Source of the DNA: Chromatiales bacterium
GTDB taxonomy: Bacteria > Pseudomonadota > Gammaproteobacteria > UBA6429 > Thiohalophilaceae
Reading direction: 5' to 3'
DNA: 64,000 nucleotides
Assembly: GCA_027076325.1 (NCBI GenBank)
Contig: JALTJZ010000046.1
Coordinates: 92,204 to 156,203 of the forward strand
A program made the translations under genes and the position numbers. Below the pieces are notes generated by a model that saw only the letters and a list, made by a program, of their open reading frames with translations, made no database searches and was not told the DNA's origin. This document shows positions 30,447 through 38,884 of this stretch, in pieces (positions within the stretch are counted from its first letter, which is position 1; each line of letters starts with the position of its first letter).

Positions 30447-31239
30447 GCGAAATTATTCCTGTCTCTGAAGAACAGTAGTCTTGTATTTCTTCAGCTTCAA
30501 ACCAGTCCAGTGAGTTAGCAAGTGATACCACTTGTCCAATAACAAAAATAACCGGTGGCTGTAGCATGGCATTTTTAGTATCCACTGCTAACCGGGATAA
30601 AGTAGATAAAACGCTTTGTTGGCGAGCCGTTGTTCCATTTTGGATAGCCGCAGCAGGCGTATTATCATCCAGACCGGCCAATATTAACTTGTTGCAAATC
30701 AAGCTAATATTGGCAAGCCCCATATAAATAACAATGGTTTTATTTTTATCTGCTAATGCACTCCAGTCCAGTTCAAGAGGCTGGTTTGCCTGTGCATGTC
30801 CGGTAACAATCTGGACGCCATGTGCCAGTCCCCGATGAGTTAGCGGAATACCCGCATAAGCTGTGCATGCCGATGCCGCAGTGATACCCGGCACAATTTC
30901 AAATTTGATACCATTCCTTGACAGAAGTAAGGCCTCTTCACTCCCTCTACCAAAAACAAATGGGTCACCTCCTTTTAGTCTAACAATAGTCCGTTCCGTA
31001 TCGGCAAGAGTTAACAACAACTGATTAATTTCATCCTGGGGCAGGCTATGCTTACCTGATATTTTTCCTACGTAGATCCTGCTCGCACCAGTCGGGATCA
31101 GTTTTAGAATAGCTTCAGATACCAGACGATCATAAATAACTACGTTGGCATTTTGTATCAGACGCAATGCTTTTACGGTTAACAATTCAGGGTCACCTGA
31201 ACCTGTGCCAACCAGATAAACTTTTCTTGACTGAGTCAT
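30439..31239 (-). CDS. nirE: uroporphyrinogen-III C-methyltransferase NirE
   Basis: A 266-residue SAM-dependent enzyme that methylates uroporphyrinogen III at C2 and C7 to give precorrin-2, the branch point into heme d1. Motifs are GTGSGDPELLTVKA at the N-terminus, VRLKGGDPFVFGRG in the middle and the GITAASACTAYAGIPLTHR segment. It lacks the CysG siroheme synthase domain. As the first gene of nirECFDLGHJN it is named nirE and not cobA. The upstream region carries an FNR/Dnr-type box at 31391. Confidence 0.92.
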   Translation of the reverse strand: MTQSRKVYLVGTGSGDPELLTVKALRLIQNANVVIYDRLVSEAILKLIPTGASRIYVGKISGKHSLPQDEINQLLLTLADTERTIVRLKGGDPFVFGRGSEEALLLSRNGIKFEIVPGITAASACTAYAGIPLTHRGLAHGVQIVTGHAQANQPLELDWSALADKNKTIVIYMGLANISLICNKLILAGLDDNTPAAAIQNGTTARQQSVLSTLSRLAVDTKNAMLQPPVIFVIGQVVSLANSLDWFEAEEIQDYCSSETGIISHG

Positions 31240-31364
31240 CGCGTTACCTCAAGACTGTACTTTAGAATGGCTACCTTATAAATTGCCTGCATCATAATGA
31301 CCGGCAATTAAATTTGATCCAGTTCAGTTATAATAAAGTTGCTGCTTTTTTCACTTAAGATCAA

Positions 31365-31404
31365 ATTATGACTTATATACAAACTACGCCTTGATTTAGA
31401 TCAA
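31365..31404 (-). promoter_or_regulatory. FNR/Dnr-type box and -10 element for nirE
   Basis: A perfect half-site pair TTGAT-TTAG-ATCAA at 31391-31404. On the minus strand CATAAT (31365-31370) is centred 30 bp from the box centre, the spacing of a class II FNR-type promoter. It would drive the nirE operon. The same box has TATTAA at 31427-31432 on the plus strand at 32 bp, so it may also drive the hemerythrin gene. Confidence 0.75.
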
Positions 31405-31638
31405 CCCGATTAAAGGAAGATTCTGCTATTAATAGACTTAACTAAGATAGAACGAAGTTTGTTCTGATAAAAACGAAATATAATGTGACAGATGATAAAG
31501 AAAAGGTGGCGTATTAGAATCAAACAGTGGCAAATTAACCACACAGAGTACTGACTTGTCACTAAATAGAAAGCAATTAATAATTTTAACTCAGATCATT
31601 AAAGAATCTTATAATAAATTATTCAAAGAGAAGGCTTT

Positions 31639-32223
31639 ATGAAGCTAAATGTATGCCTAAATAAACAAACATGTATGTTCGGGGTATCAGTGCTTATTCT
31701 GTGCCTGATACTGGCGGTAATACTAGGGCTTATGGCTGGCCCCGACAGCCCTTTAACATGGTTAGTCATTGCTGCTCTGCTCGTCATACCTTATTTACAC
31801 CGAAGACTGTCTGCTAAACATTACGTTTCATGGGAAAAAGGGTACAGCGTTGGCATTGATTCCATCGATCGTCAACATAAAAAACTTGTTAACCTGATTA
31901 ATCAATTACAAACGGCTGTTGATTATTCAACTGGTGAGGAATTCGAGCGTGATGCATTAAATGAACTCGTCGATTACACTAAAACACATTTCAGTTATGA
32001 AGAAGATCTGCTACAGAAAAACAATTACCCGGATTTTGAGTCTCATAAAGAACAACATAAAAAAATGATCAGACATGTTGAAGAAGTGCTATCTGAATAT
32101 GAGAAAGATCGTGACACTGCCATGAGTAATGCGGTGAATTATCTTAAGAACTGGCTTATTACCCATATTAATGGCACAGATAAAAAGTACAGCCGCTTTC
32201 TGATTGAAAAAGGCATAAAATAA
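31639..32223 (+). CDS. membrane-anchored bacteriohemerythrin
   Basis: A 194-residue protein. Two transmembrane helices (about 13-33 and 37-55) are followed by a hemerythrin domain. All seven di-iron ligands can be seen: His80 (DRQHKKL), His117 and Glu121 (THFSYEEDL), His136 and His140 (ESHKEQHKKM), His176 and Asp181 (THINGTDKKY). Such proteins bind O2 and some handle NO; with the nir and nor genes around it, protection or sensing is possible, though not demonstrated. A ribosome-binding site (GAGAAGG) precedes the ATG. It is transcribed divergently from nirE, sharing an FNR/Dnr-type box. Confidence 0.86.
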   Translation: MKLNVCLNKQTCMFGVSVLILCLILAVILGLMAGPDSPLTWLVIAALLVIPYLHRRLSAKHYVSWEKGYSVGIDSIDRQHKKLVNLINQLQTAVDYSTGEEFERDALNELVDYTKTHFSYEEDLLQKNNYPDFESHKEQHKKMIRHVEEVLSEYEKDRDTAMSNAVNYLKNWLITHINGTDKKYSRFLIEKGIK

Positions 32224-32242
32224 CCTCACTGGCAGTAACAAC

Positions 32243-33085
32243 ATGAAGTTTACTCCTGTTTTATTCCTTATTTCTCTCCTTATGCCTGGCTCTGCCTATG
32301 CTGAGCGTACAATTAAGTTCGATACCCCACCCGCTTCACTGAAAAAATGGTACAAACCCTCTAACAAACGACAGGTATGGTTACACACGATGTTTAGGCT
32401 GCGTCGTGAAATGCAGGCTATTAATGAATACGCCAACGAAAATAATAAACCGGCAATGGAAAAGTGGATAAAGCGCCTGGAGGAAGATTACAACAAGATT
32501 GCTGAGATGGTTCCCGAGTGGAAAAAAGAAATTAAACCTCGCTTATTGCCTGAGCTAAAAATATTTGCAAAGAAAGGTGACACTTTACGCCTGGCCAGAA
32601 CACTCGAAATGATCCAGCAAACCTGCGACGATTGCCACCAACGTTATCAACTAGTTGTAACAGCTATCTACCGTTCACCCAACTATAAAGATATTAAAAT
32701 TAAGAATATCAATGGTAGTCTTCATGATTTCAAAGACAATATGAATGCATTGTCCATCTCAGTAAACCAGATACTTATTGCATTAGATGATGAAAAAAAA
32801 TCCACTGCCCTGCAGGCACAACAAAATCTTTATACACAATTACAGGCGCTTGGCAACAGCTGTAAAAATTGTCACAAAAAAGACACATACCCTAAAGAGC
32901 GTATATTAGGTAAAACCATGCTTAAAAATATGGAGCTACTTAAAACAAGAATAAAGAAGGGGCGGGTAAAAGGCAGTCAAAAATTACTGGGGAAAATCGG
33001 TGTTACTGTCTGTGCCCGTTGTCATAACATTCATCGTATCGTTTCAGACTTACGTAATACATTGCAATCTCATAATAATCAATAG
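32243..33085 (+). CDS. triheme periplasmic cytochrome c, cytochrome c'-like
   Basis: A 280-residue protein with a signal peptide ending SAYA (residues 1-20) and three heme c sites: CDDCH (128-132), CKNCH (207-211) and CARCH (257-261). The first and second lie near the ends of long helical segments, as in cytochrome c' and c-554-type four-helix bundles. This looks like two bundle domains with an additional heme at the C-terminus. I do not recognise a named family. It follows the hemerythrin gene by 19 bp and is probably co-transcribed with it. Cytochromes c' can bind NO, which would fit the locus, but that is inference. Confidence 0.75.
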   Translation: MKFTPVLFLISLLMPGSAYAERTIKFDTPPASLKKWYKPSNKRQVWLHTMFRLRREMQAINEYANENNKPAMEKWIKRLEEDYNKIAEMVPEWKKEIKPRLLPELKIFAKKGDTLRLARTLEMIQQTCDDCHQRYQLVVTAIYRSPNYKDIKIKNINGSLHDFKDNMNALSISVNQILIALDDEKKSTALQAQQNLYTQLQALGNSCKNCHKKDTYPKERILGKTMLKNMELLKTRIKKGRVKGSQKLLGKIGVTVCARCHNIHRIVSDLRNTLQSHNNQ

Positions 33086-33127
33086 CCCCTGACTAAAACA
33101 AGCCGTTAACAGCCGTCCTTCCTTATC

Positions 33128-34717
33128 TTATGGCTCAGCATACCGTGTCCTGTTATACACATTATATTTACCCGATGGTTTAGTCATCGGAATGCGTTTT
33201 ATTTCTTTTAGTGTTGTTGCATCATACACAATCACCGAACCCTCTCGTTCCCAGATACTTATTAGTGCATATTTTCCATTCCGTGAAAATTCAACATGAG
33301 CAGATCTTTTTCCCGGTGCAGGCCGGAAAGTTTTTATAATTTCAAGACTATGCTTATCAATGACGTGCATCACATCTTTATTCGCTCCCGGAAATACATC
33401 CAGCCATAGATAAGGCGAGTTTTTATGTGTACGCATAAAGAAACCCGGACCCAGTGTTTTAATTTGCTTAACCACTTTCCATGTTTCCATATCAAGCACA
33501 CTAACAATGCCTGCTCGAGTATTTGGAACAAGTAAAACCTGACGGCCTTTGTAATCCAGACTCAGCGCTGCGCCAAAGTGAGGTTTACCCGGTAAATCTA
33601 TACCAGGTACAACAACTTTTCTAACATCCATATCAACCACCTGTCCTTTCCATTCTGCAGTAACACCTGCAATAACGATAGACTCCTTATCTAAATAAAA
33701 ATTATCCAGATAATTCTCAACACTGATACGCCTTAACGGGAAAGACTCAGGTGTTGTATCTTCACCTGAGTCTGCACGGTAATCGTGTATCCACATACCA
33801 AACCCTGCAGGTGGTTCATCTGCATAAGATATTTCCCATAGCTCTGGTATGTCTTTGAGTGCTGCAAAGAAGCTACTACGTTTGGGAGCCGTATAAACGG
33901 CACTGACACGCGAAGTTTTACCCTCATTACTTTTAACATTGTAAAGTTTAATCAAGCCCAGATCTTTTGTACTAAGCAGCACCATAGTATGTGGTAAATA
34001 ATTGGCTACCAAGATATAGCGGCCATCGGCAGAGATAGCCAGATTACGAGTATTGATTCCGGCACGAATTTCGGCAACCATTTTCAAATTATAAATATCA
34101 TATTTACTAATCCAGCCATCGCGTGAGACAGAATAAACATAACGTCCGGAAGGTGAAAATTTAAGCCCGCCATACAATGCAAACCTTGATTTAAAACGAT
34201 GCACAGGTTTAAAACTATCGCCATCAAGCAGGGTTATATGATTATCCCCCTTCTCAACAACCAGAAATAAATTAAGATAATCCTTAACTGTAAAAACAGG
34301 CTTATTTACCACGCTATTTTCTATCGTATGAACGATATGGCTGGCTTTTATTTGTTGCATCCCCCAGATAGGTATTTTTTCCAGGGGGGTATAGATAAAA
34401 TCAACCAGTAACTGAATTTCCTTATCTGTCAGCTTATTTTTAAATGCCGGCATGGCTGTCATTACACGGCCATTACGAATAACATTTTTAGCGCTGGTCT
34501 TATCTAATCGTTGCAGGCTTTCAGGTAACAACGCCGGACCAACCCCGCCTATCCGATATTCACTATGACATTGTGCACAATTGGCTTTATAGAGGTTATA
34601 CGTGTTCTGCTCGAGTCTGGAATTCGCTAACGATAATGTTGTTACTAAAAATAAAAGAGTAGAAAATAAAACTTTAAACAAAGTGTGGTTGCCAAATTTG
34701 AATAACTCATTTTTCAT
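33128..34717 (-). CDS. second NirN-like cytochrome with d1-type propeller, proximal His replaced by Tyr
   Basis: A 529-residue paralogue of nirN with a signal peptide, cytochrome c domain (CAQCH at 47-51, Met89) and d1-type propeller. The two proteins match closely along most of their length: RFALxGG, SRDGW, DIYNLKxVAEIRAG, NYLPHT and GPGFFMRxH are shared. The residue equal to the proximal heme d1 His is Tyr182 (RFALYGG, codon TAT at 34172-34174), while His380 (GKPHFG) is kept. About 22 extra residues occur near 300-323. It may bind another tetrapyrrole, bind heme d1 through Tyr, or have lost binding. It lies 5 bp after the cupredoxin gene in the nirS block, so I give it no gene symbol. Confidence 0.85.
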   Translation of the reverse strand: MKNELFKFGNHTLFKVLFSTLLFLVTTLSLANSRLEQNTYNLYKANCAQCHSEYRIGGVGPALLPESLQRLDKTSAKNVIRNGRVMTAMPAFKNKLTDKEIQLLVDFIYTPLEKIPIWGMQQIKASHIVHTIENSVVNKPVFTVKDYLNLFLVVEKGDNHITLLDGDSFKPVHRFKSRFALYGGLKFSPSGRYVYSVSRDGWISKYDIYNLKMVAEIRAGINTRNLAISADGRYILVANYLPHTMVLLSTKDLGLIKLYNVKSNEGKTSRVSAVYTAPKRSSFFAALKDIPELWEISYADEPPAGFGMWIHDYRADSGEDTTPESFPLRRISVENYLDNFYLDKESIVIAGVTAEWKGQVVDMDVRKVVVPGIDLPGKPHFGAALSLDYKGRQVLLVPNTRAGIVSVLDMETWKVVKQIKTLGPGFFMRTHKNSPYLWLDVFPGANKDVMHVIDKHSLEIIKTFRPAPGKRSAHVEFSRNGKYALISIWEREGSVIVYDATTLKEIKRIPMTKPSGKYNVYNRTRYAEP

Positions 34718-34722
34718 AAATT

Positions 34723-35067
34723 TTAATCAACGACATGAACCATACCTGTCATTTCAGGATGTGGGCCACAGCGATAAGGGAAAGCCCCTGTTTTGTTAAA
34801 TTCACGTTGATAGGTATCACCGGAAAATAAATAATCTTCAGGCTCTTCTTCACCTGATGTTTCAAACCAGACATTATGGTATTGACGTTTTTCCCGGTTT
34901 ACCCAACGTATCTTTTGCCCTCGCTTAATCGTAATAACCTGAGGTATAAATTTATAGCCGTTAATAACAACCAGAGAATAACTGTCATTTTCACTGCTAC
35001 CAACCGCAAATATACTTTGGCTAAAAATACCCAGACTTAAGAACAGTATCAGCAATTTCCATTTCAT
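34723..35067 (-). CDS. periplasmic cupredoxin (type 1 copper protein)
   Basis: About 114 residues from the chosen ATG; ATGs or a TTG up to 11 codons earlier could also be used. A signal peptide ending SIFA precedes a small beta-sandwich with the type 1 copper ligands His (QYHNVWF), then Cys, His and Met in the C-terminal YRCGPHPEMTG. The loop between Cys and His is plastocyanin/pseudoazurin-like. Such proteins shuttle electrons in the periplasm. Its place between the hexaheme protein and the second NirN-like protein suggests it serves one of them or NirS. Confidence 0.83.
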   Translation of the reverse strand: MKWKLLILFLSLGIFSQSIFAVGSSENDSYSLVVINGYKFIPQVITIKRGQKIRWVNREKRQYHNVWFETSGEEEPEDYLFSGDTYQREFNKTGAFPYRCGPHPEMTGMVHVVD

Positions 35068-35127
35068 TTTCTTACCCATTCTTACCCATGGCTCAGGCAA
35101 CTTTATTTTCTACAGTTGCCTTTTCCT

Positions 35128-36885
35128 TTATTGTTTTATTACATTTATTTCTGCATCTTCATTATCAAATCCAAGTTTGAGTCCAAGCGAAACATGATGA
35201 AAACGGCTATTACTATAATCATCATGAATAGCAAAGCCAATATTATACAACTGATCTGTTGCCAGGCTGATATCACCGAGCTTGTCCGACTTCAGCTTAC
35301 GTTTCATGATCACGGTCCAGACACCGTCTTTCAATTCACCAGAAAAACTGACTCCCTGCCCACCCGTCATAACACGTTCAGCAAGAATATAACCATCTTC
35401 CGACTCACCCGTACCTGATTTATAGCGCAGCAAGTCCATAAAAGCGCCTTTCTTCAGTAAAGCCTCTATTTCAACTTCACTTTTTAGCTTATCCCAACCA
35501 CCACGTTTTTTATTATTTTTACCTTCTATTTCAATTGCCGTACGGCTTTCCTTTAAATATTTGGTAAAGCCTTCACCGAGATCAAGTTGCTTAGCCAGCG
35601 GACTTGTTTTTAATAATGATTTATCCGGTTCATGTGGCATGCTATTCACATCATGATGACAGGATTGCCAACAACCCATACGCTCTGCAAATTCAACCTT
35701 AGGATCATCTTCACTATCGGTTGCCAGCATAATTGCAAATTTAATTGGGTTTACTGGATCCATTTTCCCACCTGAAACAAAGGGAACGGGAACATGCTTG
35801 TCATCTTTCCACTGAAAGCGCATATAAAGATAATTGGCATCATGTGCGGCCTGTACTTTTAAAGCAATACTGCCACGCTTGCCAGGGATTGGTGTTGGTT
35901 CAAGTATTTCACCAGATACAATTTTCTCACCAATATCAACTTCTTCGTCTTCATGACAGTCAAAACAACGATCGCCCGTCATGATGGCACGTTTACCTCC
36001 GTGATCACTGCCTTTTAGCACCCATTCCATTGAAGCCTGACCAGGAAAAAACAAAGGTACTTCTACAGCTTCAATACCGCCCCAGTTAATTTTTGAAATA
36101 GATGATAAAACCTCCCTTTTAACCACAGGTGATGGTATAGCCGTTTTAGCTTTTGTAGCTACAATTTTCTCAGCTGGCGTGTCCACCTTAGCAGGATCAG
36201 AAACACTTTTTTTCTTGACAAGTTTATTACCATTATCAATAAAAGCCTGCCACTGTGGTGCTATTTCACGTTTATTTGCTGCAATCGGTTTATTCAGTTC
36301 ATCTAGTTCATCTTCACTGAGTTGGTCATGAACCTTGGTATGTGCAATACCTTTATGACAATCGATACAGGTATTGCCATCAACCATTGCTTTTGCATGC
36401 TGCTTGCGGGAACGTTTTTTCTGGCTTTCCGGCGCCATCGAATCAAAGTTATGACAGTTTCTACATTCACGTGAGTCTGTGTCTTTCATTGCCTGCCATA
36501 CATTTTTTGCCATTTTTAATCGCTTGGCATCAAATTTTTCAGGGGTATCTATTGAACCTAGCAGCTTATGGAAAACTTCATTAGTAGCTTGAACCTTACG
36601 TATAACCTTGTGTATCCACGGTCGAGGTACATGGCAATCAGAACAGGTTGCACGCACACCACTGCGATTATTATAGTGAATAGTGTTTTTATACTCCTGA
36701 TAAACATTTTCTTCCATTTCATGACAGGAGATACAAAATTTAAGCGTATTGGTAACCTCCATCGAGGTATTAAAAGCACCCCAGAAAATAACACCGACAA
36801 TCATAAAAAATAAAGAGGCTCCAATAGTCGTTCCAAATATGACTTTACGGGACATAAAGCTAAATTTTTTTGATGAAATAGACAT
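35128..36885 (-). CDS. NapC/NirT cytochrome fused to ethylbenzene-dehydrogenase-type heme domain
   Basis: A 585-residue membrane-anchored protein. One transmembrane helix (about 16-37) precedes a NapC/NirT-type tetraheme part with CISCH (51-55), CSDCH (81-85), CRNCH (141-145) and CIDCH (173-177), the quinol-to-periplasm electron transfer module. A charged linker (about 200-260) leads to a C-terminal domain with the heme-binding ethylbenzene dehydrogenase-like pattern (YLYMRFQWKDD near 353, MGCWQSCH near 403). Further heme sites are CFDCH (307-311) and the CxxxCH CWQSCH (405-410). It follows nirS after a hairpin. It may feed electrons from quinol to NirS or the cupredoxin. The fusion is unusual compared with standard NirT. 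Confidence 0.83.
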   Translation of the reverse strand: MSISSKKFSFMSRKVIFGTTIGASLFFMIVGVIFWGAFNTSMEVTNTLKFCISCHEMEENVYQEYKNTIHYNNRSGVRATCSDCHVPRPWIHKVIRKVQATNEVFHKLLGSIDTPEKFDAKRLKMAKNVWQAMKDTDSRECRNCHNFDSMAPESQKKRSRKQHAKAMVDGNTCIDCHKGIAHTKVHDQLSEDELDELNKPIAANKREIAPQWQAFIDNGNKLVKKKSVSDPAKVDTPAEKIVATKAKTAIPSPVVKREVLSSISKINWGGIEAVEVPLFFPGQASMEWVLKGSDHGGKRAIMTGDRCFDCHEDEEVDIGEKIVSGEILEPTPIPGKRGSIALKVQAAHDANYLYMRFQWKDDKHVPVPFVSGGKMDPVNPIKFAIMLATDSEDDPKVEFAERMGCWQSCHHDVNSMPHEPDKSLLKTSPLAKQLDLGEGFTKYLKESRTAIEIEGKNNKKRGGWDKLKSEVEIEALLKKGAFMDLLRYKSGTGESEDGYILAERVMTGGQGVSFSGELKDGVWTVIMKRKLKSDKLGDISLATDQLYNIGFAIHDDYSNSRFHHVSLGLKLGFDNEDAEINVIKQ

Positions 36886-36973
36886 GATTCACATCCAGCG
36901 TTTTATCGTTAATATTGCACAAAAAACCTTTTACTAAAGTTGCTTGTGTAATATGTATATATTGGCTGAAAGA

Positions 36974-37005
36974 AGAGTGGGTATACTGAACTGTACACCC
37001 ACTCT
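36974..37005 (-). terminator. intercistronic hairpin after nirS
   Basis: A 13-bp stem with one mismatch (AGAGTGGGTATAC against GTACACCCACTCT) and a 6-base loop, about 30 bp past the nirS stop. TTCTTTC follows on the minus strand, so it may partly terminate or stabilise the nirS message before the hexaheme gene. Confidence 0.6.
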
Positions 37006-37035
37006 ACTTCAGTTAAACAGTAACTTTTGTATTCC

Positions 37036-38697
37036 TTAAGTTACGTGATTAACACGGTTATATACATTGAACTTACCTGTTGGTGCGTAAAGACCTTTAA
37101 TACGCCCGATTTCTTTCAATGTTTTAGTATCAAAAATGACGATTTCACCGTTAGGTTTCAGGCTGTCTGAACGGTTCCATACTGATGCCCAAACTTCCGT
37201 GCCATCTTTGTTGAACTCAAAGTGAACGGCTGCATAACCTTTCTTCGTAGTCAGCTGGATAGTCTTAACAATCTTTCGAGTCTTCTTGTCGAGGACTTTT
37301 ACTGACTGCTGGATTACAGGTTCAGGGTGTTTAGTTTGATCTATCCAGACATAGTCACTCTTTGGATGGGTACGTAAAAATACACCCGCGCCGTCTGTAT
37401 CAACGGTGTAACAGATCTTCCAGGCATTTTCCTTGCGACCTTTAGGATCGTTACCCCAAACAGTGACTTTACCCACACCAAGATGCGTGGTGCCACTAAC
37501 AGCTCCACATTTACCATCATTCCAGTTAGCACCGGGCCCAGGGTGAGGTAACTTGTCAGTATCAATCATGGCTTCAAGTTTACGGGTTTTAGTATCAACG
37601 ATAACCATCTTGTTAGAAGCATTCGCTGCAATCTGGAAATAGCGGCCGGTAGGGTCAAAGAAACCGTCATGCAGATATTTAGCCGAATCAATTTTGGTAA
37701 TCTGAAGGTTAGCAAGATCACTGTAGTCAACTTGCCACATCTGCCCCAGCTCTTTCATGGAAACTAACCAGCTAGGTGTATACGGCGTGGCATATAAGGC
37801 TGCAACACGAGATTCATTAACATAATTACCATCAACATTAACACCACGCGCAGAAACCACTTTTAAAGGGGTCATGGTTTTTGCATCCAGAATAACGAAA
37901 TGAGGCGGCCAGTATCCACCACCAATAACGTACTTGCCATCACCGGATACGGCAACGTCACGTGCATCATAAGCAACCTGTACCTGTGCCACTTTCATCT
38001 TATCTGGCATGGCCCACAGATCAATCTTGGTCATCATGCCGTCACGTCCCATGATGTACCAAAAGCGACCCGCATCTTTAGCCTTTAGTGTTTTATGATT
38101 CTCAACCGTTTTTAGCACGTGTACCGCATAGCCGGTAGGAATATGCGCGACTACTTCTTTTCTGTCTCCATCAATGATAGCGATCTTACCAACATCACGT
38201 TCGATAGCGATAAAAAAGTTCTGCCAGTTACGACCATGCATTGGTTTACTAGGATAGTCTTTGGGTTGGACAAAAACCTTGTGACGTTTTTTCATTAAAT
38301 CCAGAGACATTTCAGGTGGAACAGGTGGTTCCATCTGAATATAACGCGCTAGTAAATTAATTTCTTTTTTACTGAAAATGTCATCAAAATTATTCATACC
38401 CCCTTCAGTACCAATGGTAATGATTTTTTCTAGGCGCTTCGTACCTAGCTTGAGCGTACCTTTCTGCTTTTTAGCTTTGTTGGGTTTTGGTAAAAGAGCT
38501 TTACCTGTTGCCCCCTGTCTCAAAACACCATGGCAACCTGCACAGCGCTGAAAGTACATACTTTTTGCCTGTTCAAACTCGGCGTCGTTAAGTGGTTTAA
38601 ATTTCTTTTTGGCAAACGCAACACTCGTGGAGGCTGCCATGCCGGTGATAACGGCTAACGCAACCGCCGTATATTTTATCGAACATTTCATACCCAT
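37036..38697 (-). CDS. nirS: cytochrome cd1 nitrite reductase
   Basis: A 553-residue periplasmic enzyme that reduces nitrite to NO. The start at 38697 is chosen because AGGAG precedes it by 8 bases; an in-frame ATG 15 codons earlier has no such site. A signal peptide ends SVAFA. The cytochrome c domain has CAGCH (52-56). In the propeller, His193 (GYAVHV) is the proximal heme d1 ligand, and His343 (YLHDG) and His385 (PHPGPGAN) are the two distal catalytic histidines, 42 residues apart as in P. aeruginosa. The end PTGKFNVYN is typical. It is the first gene of its block, with an FNR/Dnr-type box upstream. Confidence 0.96.
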   Translation of the reverse strand: MGMKCSIKYTAVALAVITGMAASTSVAFAKKKFKPLNDAEFEQAKSMYFQRCAGCHGVLRQGATGKALLPKPNKAKKQKGTLKLGTKRLEKIITIGTEGGMNNFDDIFSKKEINLLARYIQMEPPVPPEMSLDLMKKRHKVFVQPKDYPSKPMHGRNWQNFFIAIERDVGKIAIIDGDRKEVVAHIPTGYAVHVLKTVENHKTLKAKDAGRFWYIMGRDGMMTKIDLWAMPDKMKVAQVQVAYDARDVAVSGDGKYVIGGGYWPPHFVILDAKTMTPLKVVSARGVNVDGNYVNESRVAALYATPYTPSWLVSMKELGQMWQVDYSDLANLQITKIDSAKYLHDGFFDPTGRYFQIAANASNKMVIVDTKTRKLEAMIDTDKLPHPGPGANWNDGKCGAVSGTTHLGVGKVTVWGNDPKGRKENAWKICYTVDTDGAGVFLRTHPKSDYVWIDQTKHPEPVIQQSVKVLDKKTRKIVKTIQLTTKKGYAAVHFEFNKDGTEVWASVWNRSDSLKPNGEIVIFDTKTLKEIGRIKGLYAPTGKFNVYNRVNHVT

Positions 38698-38884
38698 AAT
38701 TAGCACTCCTATTTTTGTATTCACATTTTTTATAACTAACATTAGTTATTTATAAACTTAAAAATAAATAGGGATTTTAATCATCACACCTTTACACTTA
38801 AGCATAACTAAAAACATAGACTACAAAGACAACTCGCAGCCAAATGGCCTTTCAATGTTTGTAAGCCCTATAATAATTTAATTG

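Noticed and set aside
31352..31366. A second FNR/Dnr-type box (TTGATCTTAAGTGAA on the minus strand) before nirE.
   Set aside because: Only one half-site matches; it overlaps the proposed -10 element of the stronger box.
37795..37825. NirS reads VNESRVAA where P. aeruginosa has HPEPRVAA, which looked like loss of a catalytic histidine.
   Set aside because: By spacing, the distal catalytic histidines are those in LHDG and PHPG, 42 residues apart as in P. aeruginosa, and both are present here (His343, His385). The changed His is not catalytic.
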